Of a stretch of 60,000 nucleotides of DNA, positions 49,801-60,000 are shown piece by piece. Under the pieces are notes generated by a model. It was given only the letters and a program-made list of their open reading frames with translations, did not search any database and had not been told where the DNA came from. The stretch comes from Tubulanus polymorphus (lineage: Eukaryota > Nemertea > Palaeonemertea > Tubulaniformes > Tubulanidae). The stretch spans positions 5,582,001 through 5,642,000 of the forward strand of contig NC_134026.1 of NCBI RefSeq assembly GCF_964204645.1, in the 5' to 3' direction. The translations under genes and the position numbers were made by a program. Each line of letters opens with the position of its first letter. Position 1 is the stretch's first letter.

Positions 49801-52800
49801 TGTCTTATTTGGCATCTTCAATTACAGCGATATTAAAGTAGCCATGGAGTGTGCCGACAAATACATCGCACCTTGTAGCGATAAGAAATTAGACAACACT
49901 TTCAAACGTGGAAACGAACTGTATTACAATCTTGTGAATGGCAATACAAGATGTGCGGGCATAGTTGACATAGCCGCTCCTTATCCATCTTCACTTTATG
50001 TAAGTATATATTTCTCACGAAGGGAATGTGCTTAAAATGGATTGGTTTTTTTCGGCAATTCCATCGTAAATTAGTGTTTGAATGTCTCTCGCCGTTGTAT
50101 TTTGATAGTTTTTGACCGGAATGAAACAGATACCGACGCGCGAAGACGACGACAAAGGCCAGAACTTCCCGATCACTCAGTGGACCCATCCTTACACGCT
50201 ATGCGAGGGCAAACCGACCTGCCAGCTTAGCATCAATACGATCGTACAACGGAAACTGGGAACAGTCGGTCCTAAGTAAGCATTGCAAAGAATTTAGCAC
50301 ACAAGTACGGAAATTGAATTCTGTATTCAAATTTGAATTTTTAAATCGATGTCCCAAGGACGCTTCCGTAACCAATGTAGGTTACTTGGGTGTTTGAAAT
50401 CATGCTTTCCCCACGGAAACTGTGTTGTTATGCTGATTATTCTACATTCTTCTTTCTTATCACCAACTTAACATGATATAGACCACGAATTCAGTAAGAA
50501 AATGAAACGACGTGAATAAATTTTCAGATATATAACGGATGGTCAACAGACCATTGTCCAAGCAGTCCTCGGAGATATCAAAGGCGTGACGTCCAACTCT
50601 CAATGCCATTTTAATTCAGACCAGAAAACAACCTGGCTTGAAAAAGTCAACGTCCCTATAGCGGCGACGGTTGACGGTAAAGTGGACGGCAATCAGGATT
50701 GGGAGTTTATACTAAAATATAAGAAGACAGTGAATAACCAGCGTTATTCGACCAGGGAAATTATGAAAGTGCCGGTGAGTTTGACAGTTTTGATTTGCAG
50801 ACGAATCACGATTCCTGGGATTTAATAAATCAAGTTCAAAGATTTTCTCTTCAGATTATTGCCAAAGATTACGATACGTTGGGTATTTGTAAAACTGCAG
50901 GCGATCCGCACATGACGACATTCTCGGGACTGTAAGTTTTAGATACATTCTGAAAATGGTGTCGTTCGCTACTATTCGATTGTTACCTGGCATGCCGAAT
51001 TCTTTTCTTCGTTTAGGAATTATAATAACTTCTATTCGGGTGTATTTACGTTGTACAGAAATACGATTTTTAATTTTGAGGTAAGAATCAAGTAGATTAT
51101 TCATCTGAATACATTGAAATTCTAATGAAAGGCAATTGGATATTATGATTATTTCACATACACTATCACGTCTAAGATTTGCGTTAACATAGATTCAAAT
51201 CGTCATTGCGAAATGTGAAAAATCTGACAACAAAGCAACCGACCGTGGAACTTGCGCGTGCGCAGTCGCGGCAAAGGCCGGAGATGACGTCATTGTCATA
51301 GATCGTTGCAAGCGGCCAACCGACATGGACCCGAAACGCTGGCGTTTAGGGGCTAACGCGAAGCTAATAAACAAAGTGAAGGACCCGGCTCAAGGCCCTT
51401 CTCCCACTCATTTGAAGCTATACCCGTACATAAACGGCGATTTGACGCCAGGTTTCGTTTTATACGAACACAATAATCATCAAGATTACGAGATATTGTT
51501 CCCGCATGGCGCGTACGCGCGGATCACGGCTACCGGTCGTGAATTAGATGTTTTTGTTTATCCTTCGACGTTGGATCACAAGAAAACTGAAGGTAAAATT
51601 TCCCATTAAACTTCAGCGTAGGAGACATTTCTGATTTATCGTTATGCAAATATTCATCCGGCATACGAATTCTAATTCCATTTCTTCGGATCAGTCTATG
51701 TTAATCGACAACTTCGTATTCAAATAATATTTATATCGAAAAGATGATTGGAGATGAGTTTTGTTATTTCAGGGCTTTGTGGAACATTTGACACCGCGAT
51801 ACCGAAAACGACTCTGACAAATAGAGATGGAACGACAACAACAAATGTACAAGACAGTTCTCAACCAAAAACGTTCATTAATTCATGGAGGTTAATTAGA
51901 GCTTCAATAAGCGTATATTTCCGAGAATATTATCAATTTGTTCGAAAAATTTAATGATTGGCATTTTCCCTTCTTAGATTGACCGACCCGAAGAAGATGA
52001 TTTTTCAAAAGCAGTCCTCAGAAAACCTAACGCTTCCAAATTTCTGTTACTGTCCCGATGTTGGCAATGCCGTGTGCGGGCCAATGCAAAATATGGTGGT
52101 TAAGGATTTACATTGGGGTACGCAATTATATTGATAATTATATTGAGGATAATCATATCAAATGATTTAAAGTTTTCGTCTTTTTGATAAGTTTTAAACC
52201 CACATTTAAAAGATTAAAAAACGAATTTCATTCATCAAGAATAGAAATACACAACATAATTCAAACTCTCACAACAGTTCTCTTCAAACAGTTCTCTACG
52301 TTAAAGTGTGGCTATTCAACTACCTTATTTTCGTCTTTTTTTTCTAGATGAGTCTAAGCAACAAGTAAGGAATTACTCAACAGCCGCGCTGCAAGCGATT
52401 CCGTCCAGTTACCTCTACCCTTATACCTCAATAGTCGACTACATAGAAGAGATAGTCGACCCAAATTATGAATTGCTACAGAAAGATGTGAGTTCATTCG
52501 ATCCCAAAAGCCTGGTTGATCCTGTTTATTTTGTTCATTATCAAATCATCTTCCAAATTTTCAAATCTTTACTTGTTTTCTATACTTCATAGATAACATG
52601 GCGTACAGGGCAAACATCCGGAAGCGCAACGACCACGTGTAATACTTATTTCAATAAATACGCATTCGTTACTAAATGCAAGGCCGATATAGGTTTAGCT
52701 ACCACCGAAGATATCAATACGTGTATCGAAGATATCAAGGTAACCGAAAATCTCAATTGCAATTCTAATTTTTATGATGCTCAAAGGTTTTATGATCGTA

Positions 52801-55800
52801 TGTGCAAACCGTGCTGGATTTGGTCCATAACATATTTTGCAATCCGAATATCGTTAACGAGTAGAAGGAATACGTTCCCAGATCGAGATTTTGCTGGAAT
52901 TATGATTCCAATTTTAGATAAGCAATACGACTGATTTCATGGACGACGCCTTGGCCTCGTATCGGGAAAAGTGCTTGTCCACGTTGGGGAAGAACATAAC
53001 GATTTCGTCTCAGATCCGATCCCAAATAAAAGCCGTCACTTGTCCGCGCGATTGCGACCACCAGGGCACATGCGCAAATAGTAAGAATTTATCATTGTGG
53101 TTTTTTTTACCGTGGTGGTAATTCGTAATGTTGAGATATAATGTTAAGCTGATTTTTTTCCAGGTAAATGCACCTGTAATGCTAACTTCGCTAATATTGA
53201 CTGCTCAGGGTGGAAAAATCAAGGCCCTGTCCTTTATAGAATGGACAACAACGGGCTTTGCGACATCAATAAGCATCCGAAAAATTGCCAAGAAGTGAAC
53301 ATATACGGCAAAGGGTTCATCGATCCGGCGTTTCCGGGCACTAATGCGAAAAGCCTGAACTGTATGGCTCTTGAAATAACGGTGATAATTTTTTCAGCGG
53401 TTTTTTATTGATGTTTATTTTCATGTGGATTTAATGATATTCATTAAAGTGCGATAATCGCATATATCACGAATGGTAATTCGAACGTAAGTTCATGTAA
53501 TGAATTCTAGGTTGACCAAGTCGGCGTACAAAAAGCTGCCGGGGTGACTGCAGCCGTTCCGGCAACAGCGGTTTACGATCAATTCGACCAAATTACGTGT
53601 AAACTCCCGAATCCTAATAAAAGCTACCTGGTCGCTGTGACTAACGATGGCGGAACATCAGTATCCGACTTCATTCCGTTTATATCGTACAACTCGTCAA
53701 CTCACCTTTGCGATACTGTCAAGGGGGTTTGCTATAATAAGGTAATTGATACCCACAACTTGAATCGGTTTAGTCCTGAATTGAATATGTTAATATAAAG
53801 GCTTGGTTTTTGTAAGTGAAATAGCTTCTAATATGTCTTGTTCTCTCTCAAGGATGCATGTTTGAAATCACAAGCTTACAAATGCATGTTAGATTTTGCC
53901 GACCTGCTGGTGAAATCTTTCTACGACAACCCGCCACAATTCCAATGGCTTTGTCAGTAAGTAGATCGCTTGTGCATCTTACCCTTTCTGAAATATGAGC
54001 ACCGTTTCTACAATGAATGAAGATTCTTTTTGCAAACAGACCGGCCCAACAGACGGTTAGTAAAGACTGCATATCGGGCAAGAACTTAGCTAAGTCGGAT
54101 GGCTGCACGGCCAAACAAAGAACGGATATGTTACAGTACGCGAACTTGGAAAATGCGGAGATTCTTGAACAGTCCGGAACGTGTAGTCGTAAGTTTGAAT
54201 GAAGACGAGAAATAAGGGTTTAAAAAAGTTATAGTTCACTGAGAATGTTTGGAAAATATTCGTGAATATGAAAAATGCTCTATTTCAGCGGCCAAGATTT
54301 CAGCAATGGAAACTGCGAAAAAGCAAAGTAAGTAGAAATTGTTAAGTATAAAGCGAGTCTATCTTCCGATGATGTATGTTAAACTGATGACAAGAGCGTA
54401 TCATTTTTTTCAGTTGTCGAACCATCCAGTTGTAAGCACGCTGATGCCGACACCAAGATGATTACCTTCCTGCGCAGAGTCGAGTATGATCTGCTGGAAA
54501 ACGACGGTAAACCGACGAGCGCTACCTGCAAGTAGGTTCAAGAAAATGACTCGAGAACAAAACTATAAAATTCACAGGGATGAGCTGATATACGAAGATA
54601 CAGATGACGAACACACCATTTATTTATCGTTATGAAATATTTGGCGGCCCTAATTTTTTGAATGCCCTTTCTTGAATTTTCTATGCAGCTCGTGTACCTA
54701 TTGAATCATTTCTATTACAAATAACAATTTCAGTGCATACGATACGGAAGTAAACAAAATACGTAATGATTTGGCAACATGTTCAGAGCCTCGCAAAGGG
54801 AAAGGCGCGCAGTTGGTAGTTTTTATGAGGAGGGCGTTACGAGGAGCATGTGGTAATAAAACGGCACTTGAACCGTGGATTCCTTTTAAGGTGTGTTAAT
54901 TTGTATCGCTTGAATTTAATTGATTCGCTGTTGGTGGCAATACTATTTTCTAAAATCTTTTTCCGGTCTTCAGGATCTTGACATGTGCCTTCTGTCGAAG
55001 AATCTCTTCTGTTTAACGAATGCGACAACTACGTACATAAATGGAAACGTGCAACCCACTACAAATTGGAAAGCAATCTGTGGGTAAGATATATTGGACG
55101 CTTATATTCCCCAGAAGAGTCAGCATTCACTAGGCATAATTTGAATAGAGAGAGAGCTTTTTCGGACATACCTTCCAAAAATATACCGTTTTTACAATAT
55201 CCACCATATTTTATTCATTAATATCATTTAGATGGATATACGAACCGAGTTTGTTCTCACAAAACGCATCATACATTTACGACTTCTGTCATTACAGAGA
55301 TTTACCAGCCGAGGAGACATGTGTTCAATCGCCGAACTCTTTATGTACGGCAAAGCAACATGCTATCATGCAAGCTAAGTTTATCACGACGAAAAATGCC
55401 ATCAACCAACACTGCGCTAACAGTACGTTCAAGCTTATGATTGAGTAATTTCATCGATCATAATCAAGTTACATGATTGCCAATGGAACAAAGATACAAA
55501 GAGAAATAATGAGCAGATCAATCAAAATATAAGCTACAAATCAAAGCTACAATAGGGAAAAAATGTGAAATATCTATTGGGAACCTCTCATTAAAAGGAA
55601 ATATTATCTGTTTAACACTGATTGATTTCCCGTCTTTCTTTCTTTCCAGCTCAGAATCCAGGTTTGTATCGAATCAAATGGTTCATGCAGTGCATTTCCA
55701 AAATCTTATTAGAAATTTCGCATTACAAAATCTGATTATTTTCGAAATAACCTTCTATTATCAATTCACAATTTTCAGTTACGCCCCAAGCGCCAAGTAA

Positions 55801-58800
55801 GTGAAAAGGCATTACTGCTTTATGAAACTATTACAAAGCATTTTCTCTTTATTTTGGTTCGAAAACAAAATGTAACATAACCTGAATATTTTCTAGAGGA
55901 TTCCTTGCGTAACACCAATTGGAAAATTTCTATATAAAAAAATGTTTATTGATGATCTCAATTTTTTTACTCAGATCCACCAACGTGTAAAATGACAGAA
56001 GCCGTTTCGCTACTAAACGGCTTCACGCAACCGGCCTATACCTCATTGATATTGGAGAAAAACTATGAAAAAACGTGCAAGTTAGTATCAATTTACGAAC
56101 GAATTCGCCTAGATGGGAAAAAAGTATGGGGAATATAGACTAAGTAAATGGCGATTTATTTAACGGATTTAAATTTGAACGTCAATCTTTTATGCAGTTC
56201 CATGATCGACGCGATCAAGAAAGCGAAGGTCTCAGCGCATACTTGTCAGAATTACACGAAAAAGGAAATCGATGCGGATATAACTTACATTAGCGATTTG
56301 ATGGCTGAAAAATGCCCACTGTACACCGACGTTATCTGGCCGGAGACACCCGGAACATTTAAGGTATTTTGAGTGAAACGGTGTGATATGAACTGGATGA
56401 AAATATCGTTTGCTCATTTGTGAAGTATCTTCTATGTCAGGCCAATGTGGACGTAACGCCTATCACATTAAACGAAGGTGACCCCGCGAAAGACATCACT
56501 TTCACTCCCCAGGTGAAAGCATCAGATATTTGCCGCAATCGGACGAAGTGTTCGGTCATTATTGAAACTGGGGTCACCGAAACACCATACACGAAGTGAG
56601 TTTGTACGAGTAAAGCAAACCAATTACCACAAACTCGGCAGTTTGATATAGATAGCGCTTTCAATATCATGATGTTGTTCTTGTATCTTGTCTAGGTTCC
56701 CACTTCCACCGGGGGTAGTACCACAGATATCTGTGGGCACGACCCGCTCTCCGGCAAGTCGTATCGACCCATTGACTGGTAAACCTACCGACACTACGTG
56801 CGCCATACAGATTACAGACGCTGATTTCAATAAACCGGTTAAAATTCCAGTAATCGCTGAACTGGATAGAATTTACGACAATACGCAGTCTAGAGATGTA
56901 GTAATCCAGTATAAAGTGATTGCTGACGGTAAAGTAATAGCCCAAGAGGAGCTTAATCGCGTTAAGGTAAGCACTATTGAACTATATAACACCCAGCAGC
57001 CTGTTCGTACAGGGCCCCAGATAGTGACGTGGTGAAAAATGAACATTTTTTTTCGTGGGGACGAAGTTATCTTTTCGTTCGAATGAAATCTTTTTCGTGG
57101 GAACGAAAATGTGCGACTTGGAGAAAAATATTTAAACATTTGTGGCCTAGGGTTAGGCTTACTAACCTAACTCTAATCAAAATCCTAGCCTAACGCTCTA
57201 GACGAAAAGTTTATTTCAATACCATAAAAAGATGATTTCATTCCCACGAAAAGATTATTATGTTCCCTTGAAAAAAATATTTGAAATTGAAAACATTTGT
57301 CACCATGTCACGGGGCTCCGTATGTCGACTTGTGAGTTAAGATTTGAAAGCTTATGACTTCTTATGATTTTGTGTGAATTGCGATATTTTTTTAAGGTGA
57401 CAGCGATTAATAAAGACGAAAAGAAAATCTGTAAAGTAATCGGCGATCCGTTGATAGTTACTTTCGACGGGACTTCCTACAGCAACCCAGAACCCGGTTA
57501 TTTCACTCTGTACAAACACGATACACTTCCTTATGAGGTAACATTTTCGGGAATTAAATCGCTCCTGTTGTTAGATGATTGAGTTAGTGTTAGTTAATTT
57601 CTAAAACGTATATACACCGAAAAGCTTTAATCGTAATTTTCATTTTCTGAATTCTTTTTTCAAATTCTTTTTTCAATAGCATAAATACAACGAGATGGAT
57701 AGTACTTTATAGGTTAACTAGTTTATTTAAAGTACGAGCCTACGCGACTAATGTATAGTAGCTTCATCCGGTAAAACGAGTACAGTCAATGCGGATACAG
57801 CAGTATTTAGGTTATAGGTACTGCATTGACTGTACTCATTTGCCCGATGAAGCTAATATGCACTAGTAGCGTATGATCGTACTTCAAATAAACTACCTAA
57901 CCTATAAAGTACTATCCGTCGTTCAGAGCTCCTCCACGAATCTTTTTCAATCGATGGCAATTAAGTTGGAATTTTTTTTCTATCCGTTTCAACTACAGGT
58001 GCAAATTGTGCAATACATGTGTTCAGGTGGGTGTATGTGCGTGTGCGCAGTAGCTGTCCTGTCCGGCGACGACGTGTTTGTCGTTAATAAATGCCCCCTG
58101 AAATTGAAAGACCAAACGAAATGTTTCCCGAATTGTAACACCCCGACGAAACCGCTGCTCTCCACCCAATGGTATAGAAACAACGAACTCACGCCCGGTA
58201 CTCGACTGTTCAATAGAAATCTAGGGGAAGCTTATCAGGTAAATCAGAAAGAAATATAAGATGAATTGAAATCTAATAGAATCTTACAATTGCAAGTATT
58301 TGGGATAGAATCGTCGAGTTCAGAGAGGAAAAAATTAAGATCTACTAATGAGTGTGATTTTCTTGCAGCTCGCACTTCCTAATGGGGCATCTGTTGATAT
58401 AATGCCGTCTGAACCAGCTTTATCGGTTCTCATCTCCCCATCACCTTTGGATAAAGGAAAGACAGGTGGTATGTATTTCAGATCTTCAGAAATAAAAAAT
58501 GTGAACGCACTAACTACTCTACTAGGAGCATGGGGAGGTTTGGATTTCATATTTCAAAATAGCAATACTAAAAATGATATATGATTTTTTAGTATTCCTC
58601 ACTATTTACAAGTTTTGTTTCTTGAAGGGCTTTGTGGTCTCTACACATCCAAGACTGTAGATGATTTTAAGATGAAAGATGGAACTGTTCTTCAGTTCAA
58701 TAATGTGCGAACTACTCCACCACTTAAATTTATTCAATCCTGGCAGTAAGTTGATTACATTCATCTCTTTCAATATTCGATTTGTCAGTGTTATCTTTTG

Positions 58801-59984
58801 GATAACTTGGCGTGATTGATGTTTGATTGAAAGTCAACTCTGGAACAGCTGAAATTGTGTGTCCAGCAGTTGACATTCAAGAAAGTCAAGAGTTAGATGA
58901 AATGCAGAACTTTTTAACTTTTAGAGTAACACCGAACGAATCGATTATGTATGGTGTACTACCGAGGAATTATAGTTATCCCGGATACGGAGATTGCGAA
59001 CTCACTAATACCACGATTGACGAAACGAACGAACGATCATACGCCGTTCCCGACATCAGTAACTGGGGTAGGTAAAATATTGCTGCAGATATGGCAGAAT
59101 TAAGTAACTATTTAACTTCCATTATTGAATCCCTTTATAGACAAGAAAGCTGAAGATATCACGACGCAATCCCAGGAGAAAGCCGTACTACCTTCATTCA
59201 TGCCGCCTCTAACCGTATCTGCACAAGGAGCTGTACCACCTCAACAGGGCAACAGTGTCAGTGTACTTCCGCCGCCAAACCAGGAGATCAAAATACCACC
59301 AACTAAACCTCAGGTACATAACGATATATATACTTCTAAGCGTTGAATTTCTGAATGGCCGGATTTACAAAAGTATATGCTGTTAAGAGATTTATTCAAA
59401 AAACTGTGGCAATATGACATGAATACCGAAAGTTCTATACCTTTTTTAGACTCCACCGACGTTTAGCGCATCGGGTCAATTTTCTAAGGCCAATATAACA
59501 AATTATTGCACCACCTTGATGGAAAGTCCATCAAATCCATTGATGACCGAGTGCAAGAAAGTCAACCAGTCTACAACAACAAATGAAGTGGAAGCGTGTA
59601 TTGACACTTTAAAGGTAAAAAACCACATTCCGGAAAATGTTTTGACTATCGGAATTATATTTGACATTTTGTTGATTGAGTTTCGTCTAGCCTAAGAGGT
59701 ACTTAACCTTAGAATCCAAGTGAACTTCAAGATATATAAGACGAAATTGGAATACACATGATATGTTTTTTAATTACGTCGATTCTTGTGTTCTACACAG
59801 GCAACAAAATCAGAACAAGCAGCTAAGAGTGCTTATATTGCTGCGAAACAAATGTGTACAAACGAAATACCCAAACAGATAAGCCCGCAACTAAGCCAAC
59901 CACCTGCTAATAGCCCAGCACTGCTTATACCGCCGTTGGACTGTCCTGGAGTTAACTGCAGTAACCAAGGTGTCTGTGTTAAAG
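43762..59984 (+). CDS. VWDE-like secreted protein (vWD and EGF domains, Cys-rich modules), N-terminal part
   Basis: Large extracellular protein continuing past the right edge. The first in-frame ATG, at 43762, starts a signal peptide (MALSLNGLLITLFSATLL). I joined 52 exons, about 2,560 codons. Order: signal peptide; Cys-rich helical-looking modules (about 20-940); beta domain; vWD 1 (about 1028-1246, GDPH, CAVAAKAGDDVIVIDRC, GLCGTFD); EGF 1 (about 1430-1460); more Cys modules; beta domain; vWD 2 (about 2126-2325); EGF 2 at the edge. The C-x-C-A-V-A-x-x-x-G-D-D-V-x-V motif, present twice, is characteristic of VWDE proteins. Exons: 43762-43822, 44024-44174, 44581-44671, 45114-45402, 46024-46158, 46248-46330, 46459-46771, 46854-46974, 47200-47327, 47419-47448, 47553-47646, 47769-48020, 48273-48503, 48792-48937, 49021-49129, 49227-49357, 49508-49528, 49627-49735, 49828-49999, 50109-50275, 50528-50774, 50855-50931, 51017-51080, 51193-51592, 51773-51890, 51978-52117, 52348-52487, 52593-52739, 52918-53080, 53164-53381, 53511-53741, 53853-53956, 54040-54188, 54289-54327, 54414-54531, 54734-54890, 54974-55083, 55232-55422, 55650-55661, 55779-55796, 55975-56080, 56198-56363, 56441-56595, 56696-56966, 57397-57537, 57999-58238, 58369-58465, 58628-58745, 58886-59067 (start doubtful), 59141-59313, 59450-59614, 59801-59984. 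Confidence 0.8.
44024..49999 (+). other. N-terminal array of Cys-rich modules in the VWDE-like protein
   Basis: Exons 2-19 encode about 870 residues with Cys pairs spaced like C-x6-8-C, then 20-35 helical-looking residues, then further Cys. Examples are GCLKEETMFMGKCDMYKANEC, PTQCRLDPVMACIDNLSTN and VAMECADKYIAPCSDKK. The exons are short and mostly phase 1 or 2. Similar pieces recur between the two vWD-EGF blocks (DACLKSQAYKCMLDFAD, TCVQSPNSLCTAKQHAIM). They resemble small disulfide-linked helical domains such as nematode DUF19; that link is a guess from spacing. Confidence 0.6.
50855..51890 (+). other. vWD domain 1 of the VWDE-like protein
   Basis: Exons 22-25 encode about 219 residues. Marks in order are CKTAGDPHMTTFSG, NFYSGVFTLYRN, the Cys-rich strand CACAVAAKAGDDVIVIDRC and GLCGTFDTAIPK followed by FINSWR. 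These are the Ca-binding GDPH, the central C-x-C-x-V strand and the GLCG signature of type D domains. The block is preceded by a beta domain (exons 20-21) with CEGKPTCQLSINTIV. Confidence 0.85.
52918..53381 (+). other. EGF-like repeat 1 and following VWDE-type beta module
   Basis: The EGF runs across an intron: CPRDCDHQGTCAN, then KCTCNANFANIDCSG. All six Cys are present with normal spacing and an intron between Cys 3 and Cys 4. It is followed by a beta module with LCDINKHPKNCQEVNIYGKG that continues into 53511-53741 (QITCKLPNPNKSYLVAVTND, then CDTVKGVC), a layout I associate with VWDE-family proteins. Confidence 0.8.
57010..57320. mobile_element. Candidate MITE with imperfect terminal inverted repeats (about 310 bp)
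   Basis: The left end reads GGGCCCC, then TGACGTGGTGAAAAATG. The right end on the other strand reads GGAGCCCCGTGACATGGTGA and CAAATG. They pair over about 25 nt with a few mismatches and a 6-nt insert. Inside, TTTTCGTGGGGACGAA and TTCCCACGAAAAGA form a second, inner inverted pair. No coding capacity. It lies in the intron between exons 44 and 45 of the VWDE-like gene. Confidence 0.55.
57397..58745 (+). other. vWD domain 2 of the VWDE-like protein
   Basis: Exons 45-48. Marks are CKVIGDPLIVTFDGTSYSN (note GDPL in place of GDPH), GYFTLYKHDTLPYE, CMCVCAVAVLSGDDVFVVNKC and GLCGLYTSKTVDDFK with FIQSWQ at its end. It parallels vWD 1 exon by exon. Two inverted-repeat elements sit beside or within it: one in the intron before it, one in the intron between exons 45 and 46. 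Confidence 0.82.
57694..57920. mobile_element. Foldback/MITE element, 227 bp, with about 99-bp inverted arms
   Basis: The left arm 57694-57792 and right arm 57823-57920 are reverse complements with roughly 15 mismatches. Matching blocks include GGATAGTACTTTATAGGTTA, TAGTTTATTT, TAGCTTCATC and GAGTACAGTCAATGC. The 30-nt centre (57793-57822) is itself partly symmetric. No ORF. It sits in the VWDE-like intron between exons 45 and 46. A clear target-site duplication is not visible. Confidence 0.85.
59801..59984 (+). other. Last exon in window: linker and start of EGF repeat 2
   Basis: After a Lys/Ala-rich stretch and a Pro-rich linker (QLSQPPANSPALLIPP), the exon ends with CPGVNCSNQGVCVK and a phase 1 donor. 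This is the first half of an EGF, split at the same point as EGF 1. The rest is beyond the window. Confidence 0.8.
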
Positions 59985-60000
59985 GTATGCATATGCGTAA

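Noticed and set aside
55191-55231. Reading through from exon 37 without splicing
   Set aside because: The frame after 55083 meets stops; the GTAAGA donor at that point is good.

Overview
The window is nuclear DNA of an invertebrate animal. It is AT-rich, the genes are split into dozens of short exons with GT-AG introns of roughly 80 to 900 bp, and the proteins are metazoan-type (a HECTD4-like ubiquitin ligase, a GAS2-like cytoskeletal linker and a VWDE-like secreted protein). The VWDE-like protein with added Cys-rich modules is most reminiscent of spiralians (mollusc, annelid, brachiopod), but the phylum cannot be settled from sequence alone. There are no bacterial-style genes, CRISPR arrays, rRNA genes or convincing tRNA genes.

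Layout. (1) 1-16672, minus strand: the 5' part of a HECTD4-like gene. I traced 44 coding exons giving 2,435 codons in one uninterrupted frame from an ATG at 16672 to 119. The gene leaves through the left edge before its HECT catalytic domain. (2) 16673-21783: about 5 kb between genes, covering the HECTD4-like promoter side and the 3' UTR side of the next gene. (3) 21784-31784, minus strand: a complete five-exon GAS2-like gene (1,222 aa) with a calponin-homology domain, a GAR domain and a long basic Ser/Pro tail. (4) 31873-43761: about 12 kb with no confident gene. It holds a possible two-exon minus-strand Cys-rich fragment (42288-43452) and a few exon-like open stretches. (5) 43762-60000, plus strand: the 5' part of a VWDE-like secreted protein gene. 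I traced 52 exons and about 2,560 codons: a signal peptide, many small Cys-rich helical-looking modules, and a vWD-to-EGF block present twice in tandem. It runs off the right edge just inside the second EGF.

The three genes are functionally unrelated: ubiquitin ligation, actin-microtubule crosslinking, and an extracellular matrix or secreted protein. The GAS2-like and VWDE-like genes are divergent; HECTD4-like lies downstream of GAS2-like on the same strand. Repeats are modest: a 227-bp foldback element and a second inverted-repeat element in introns of the VWDE-like gene, a pogo-like MITE and a pair of TTCCCTGA-rich repeats in HECTD4-like introns, and a 91-bp TA microsatellite in a GAS2-like intron.

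I found no clearly novel system. The best leads are the tandem vWD-EGF duplication with preserved intron phases, the doubtful splice or frame at 58746-58886, the Cys-rich module array, and the unexplained minus-strand exon pair near 42.3-43.5 kb. All exon borders were read by eye from splice consensus plus frame continuity; no alignment or RNA data were used.
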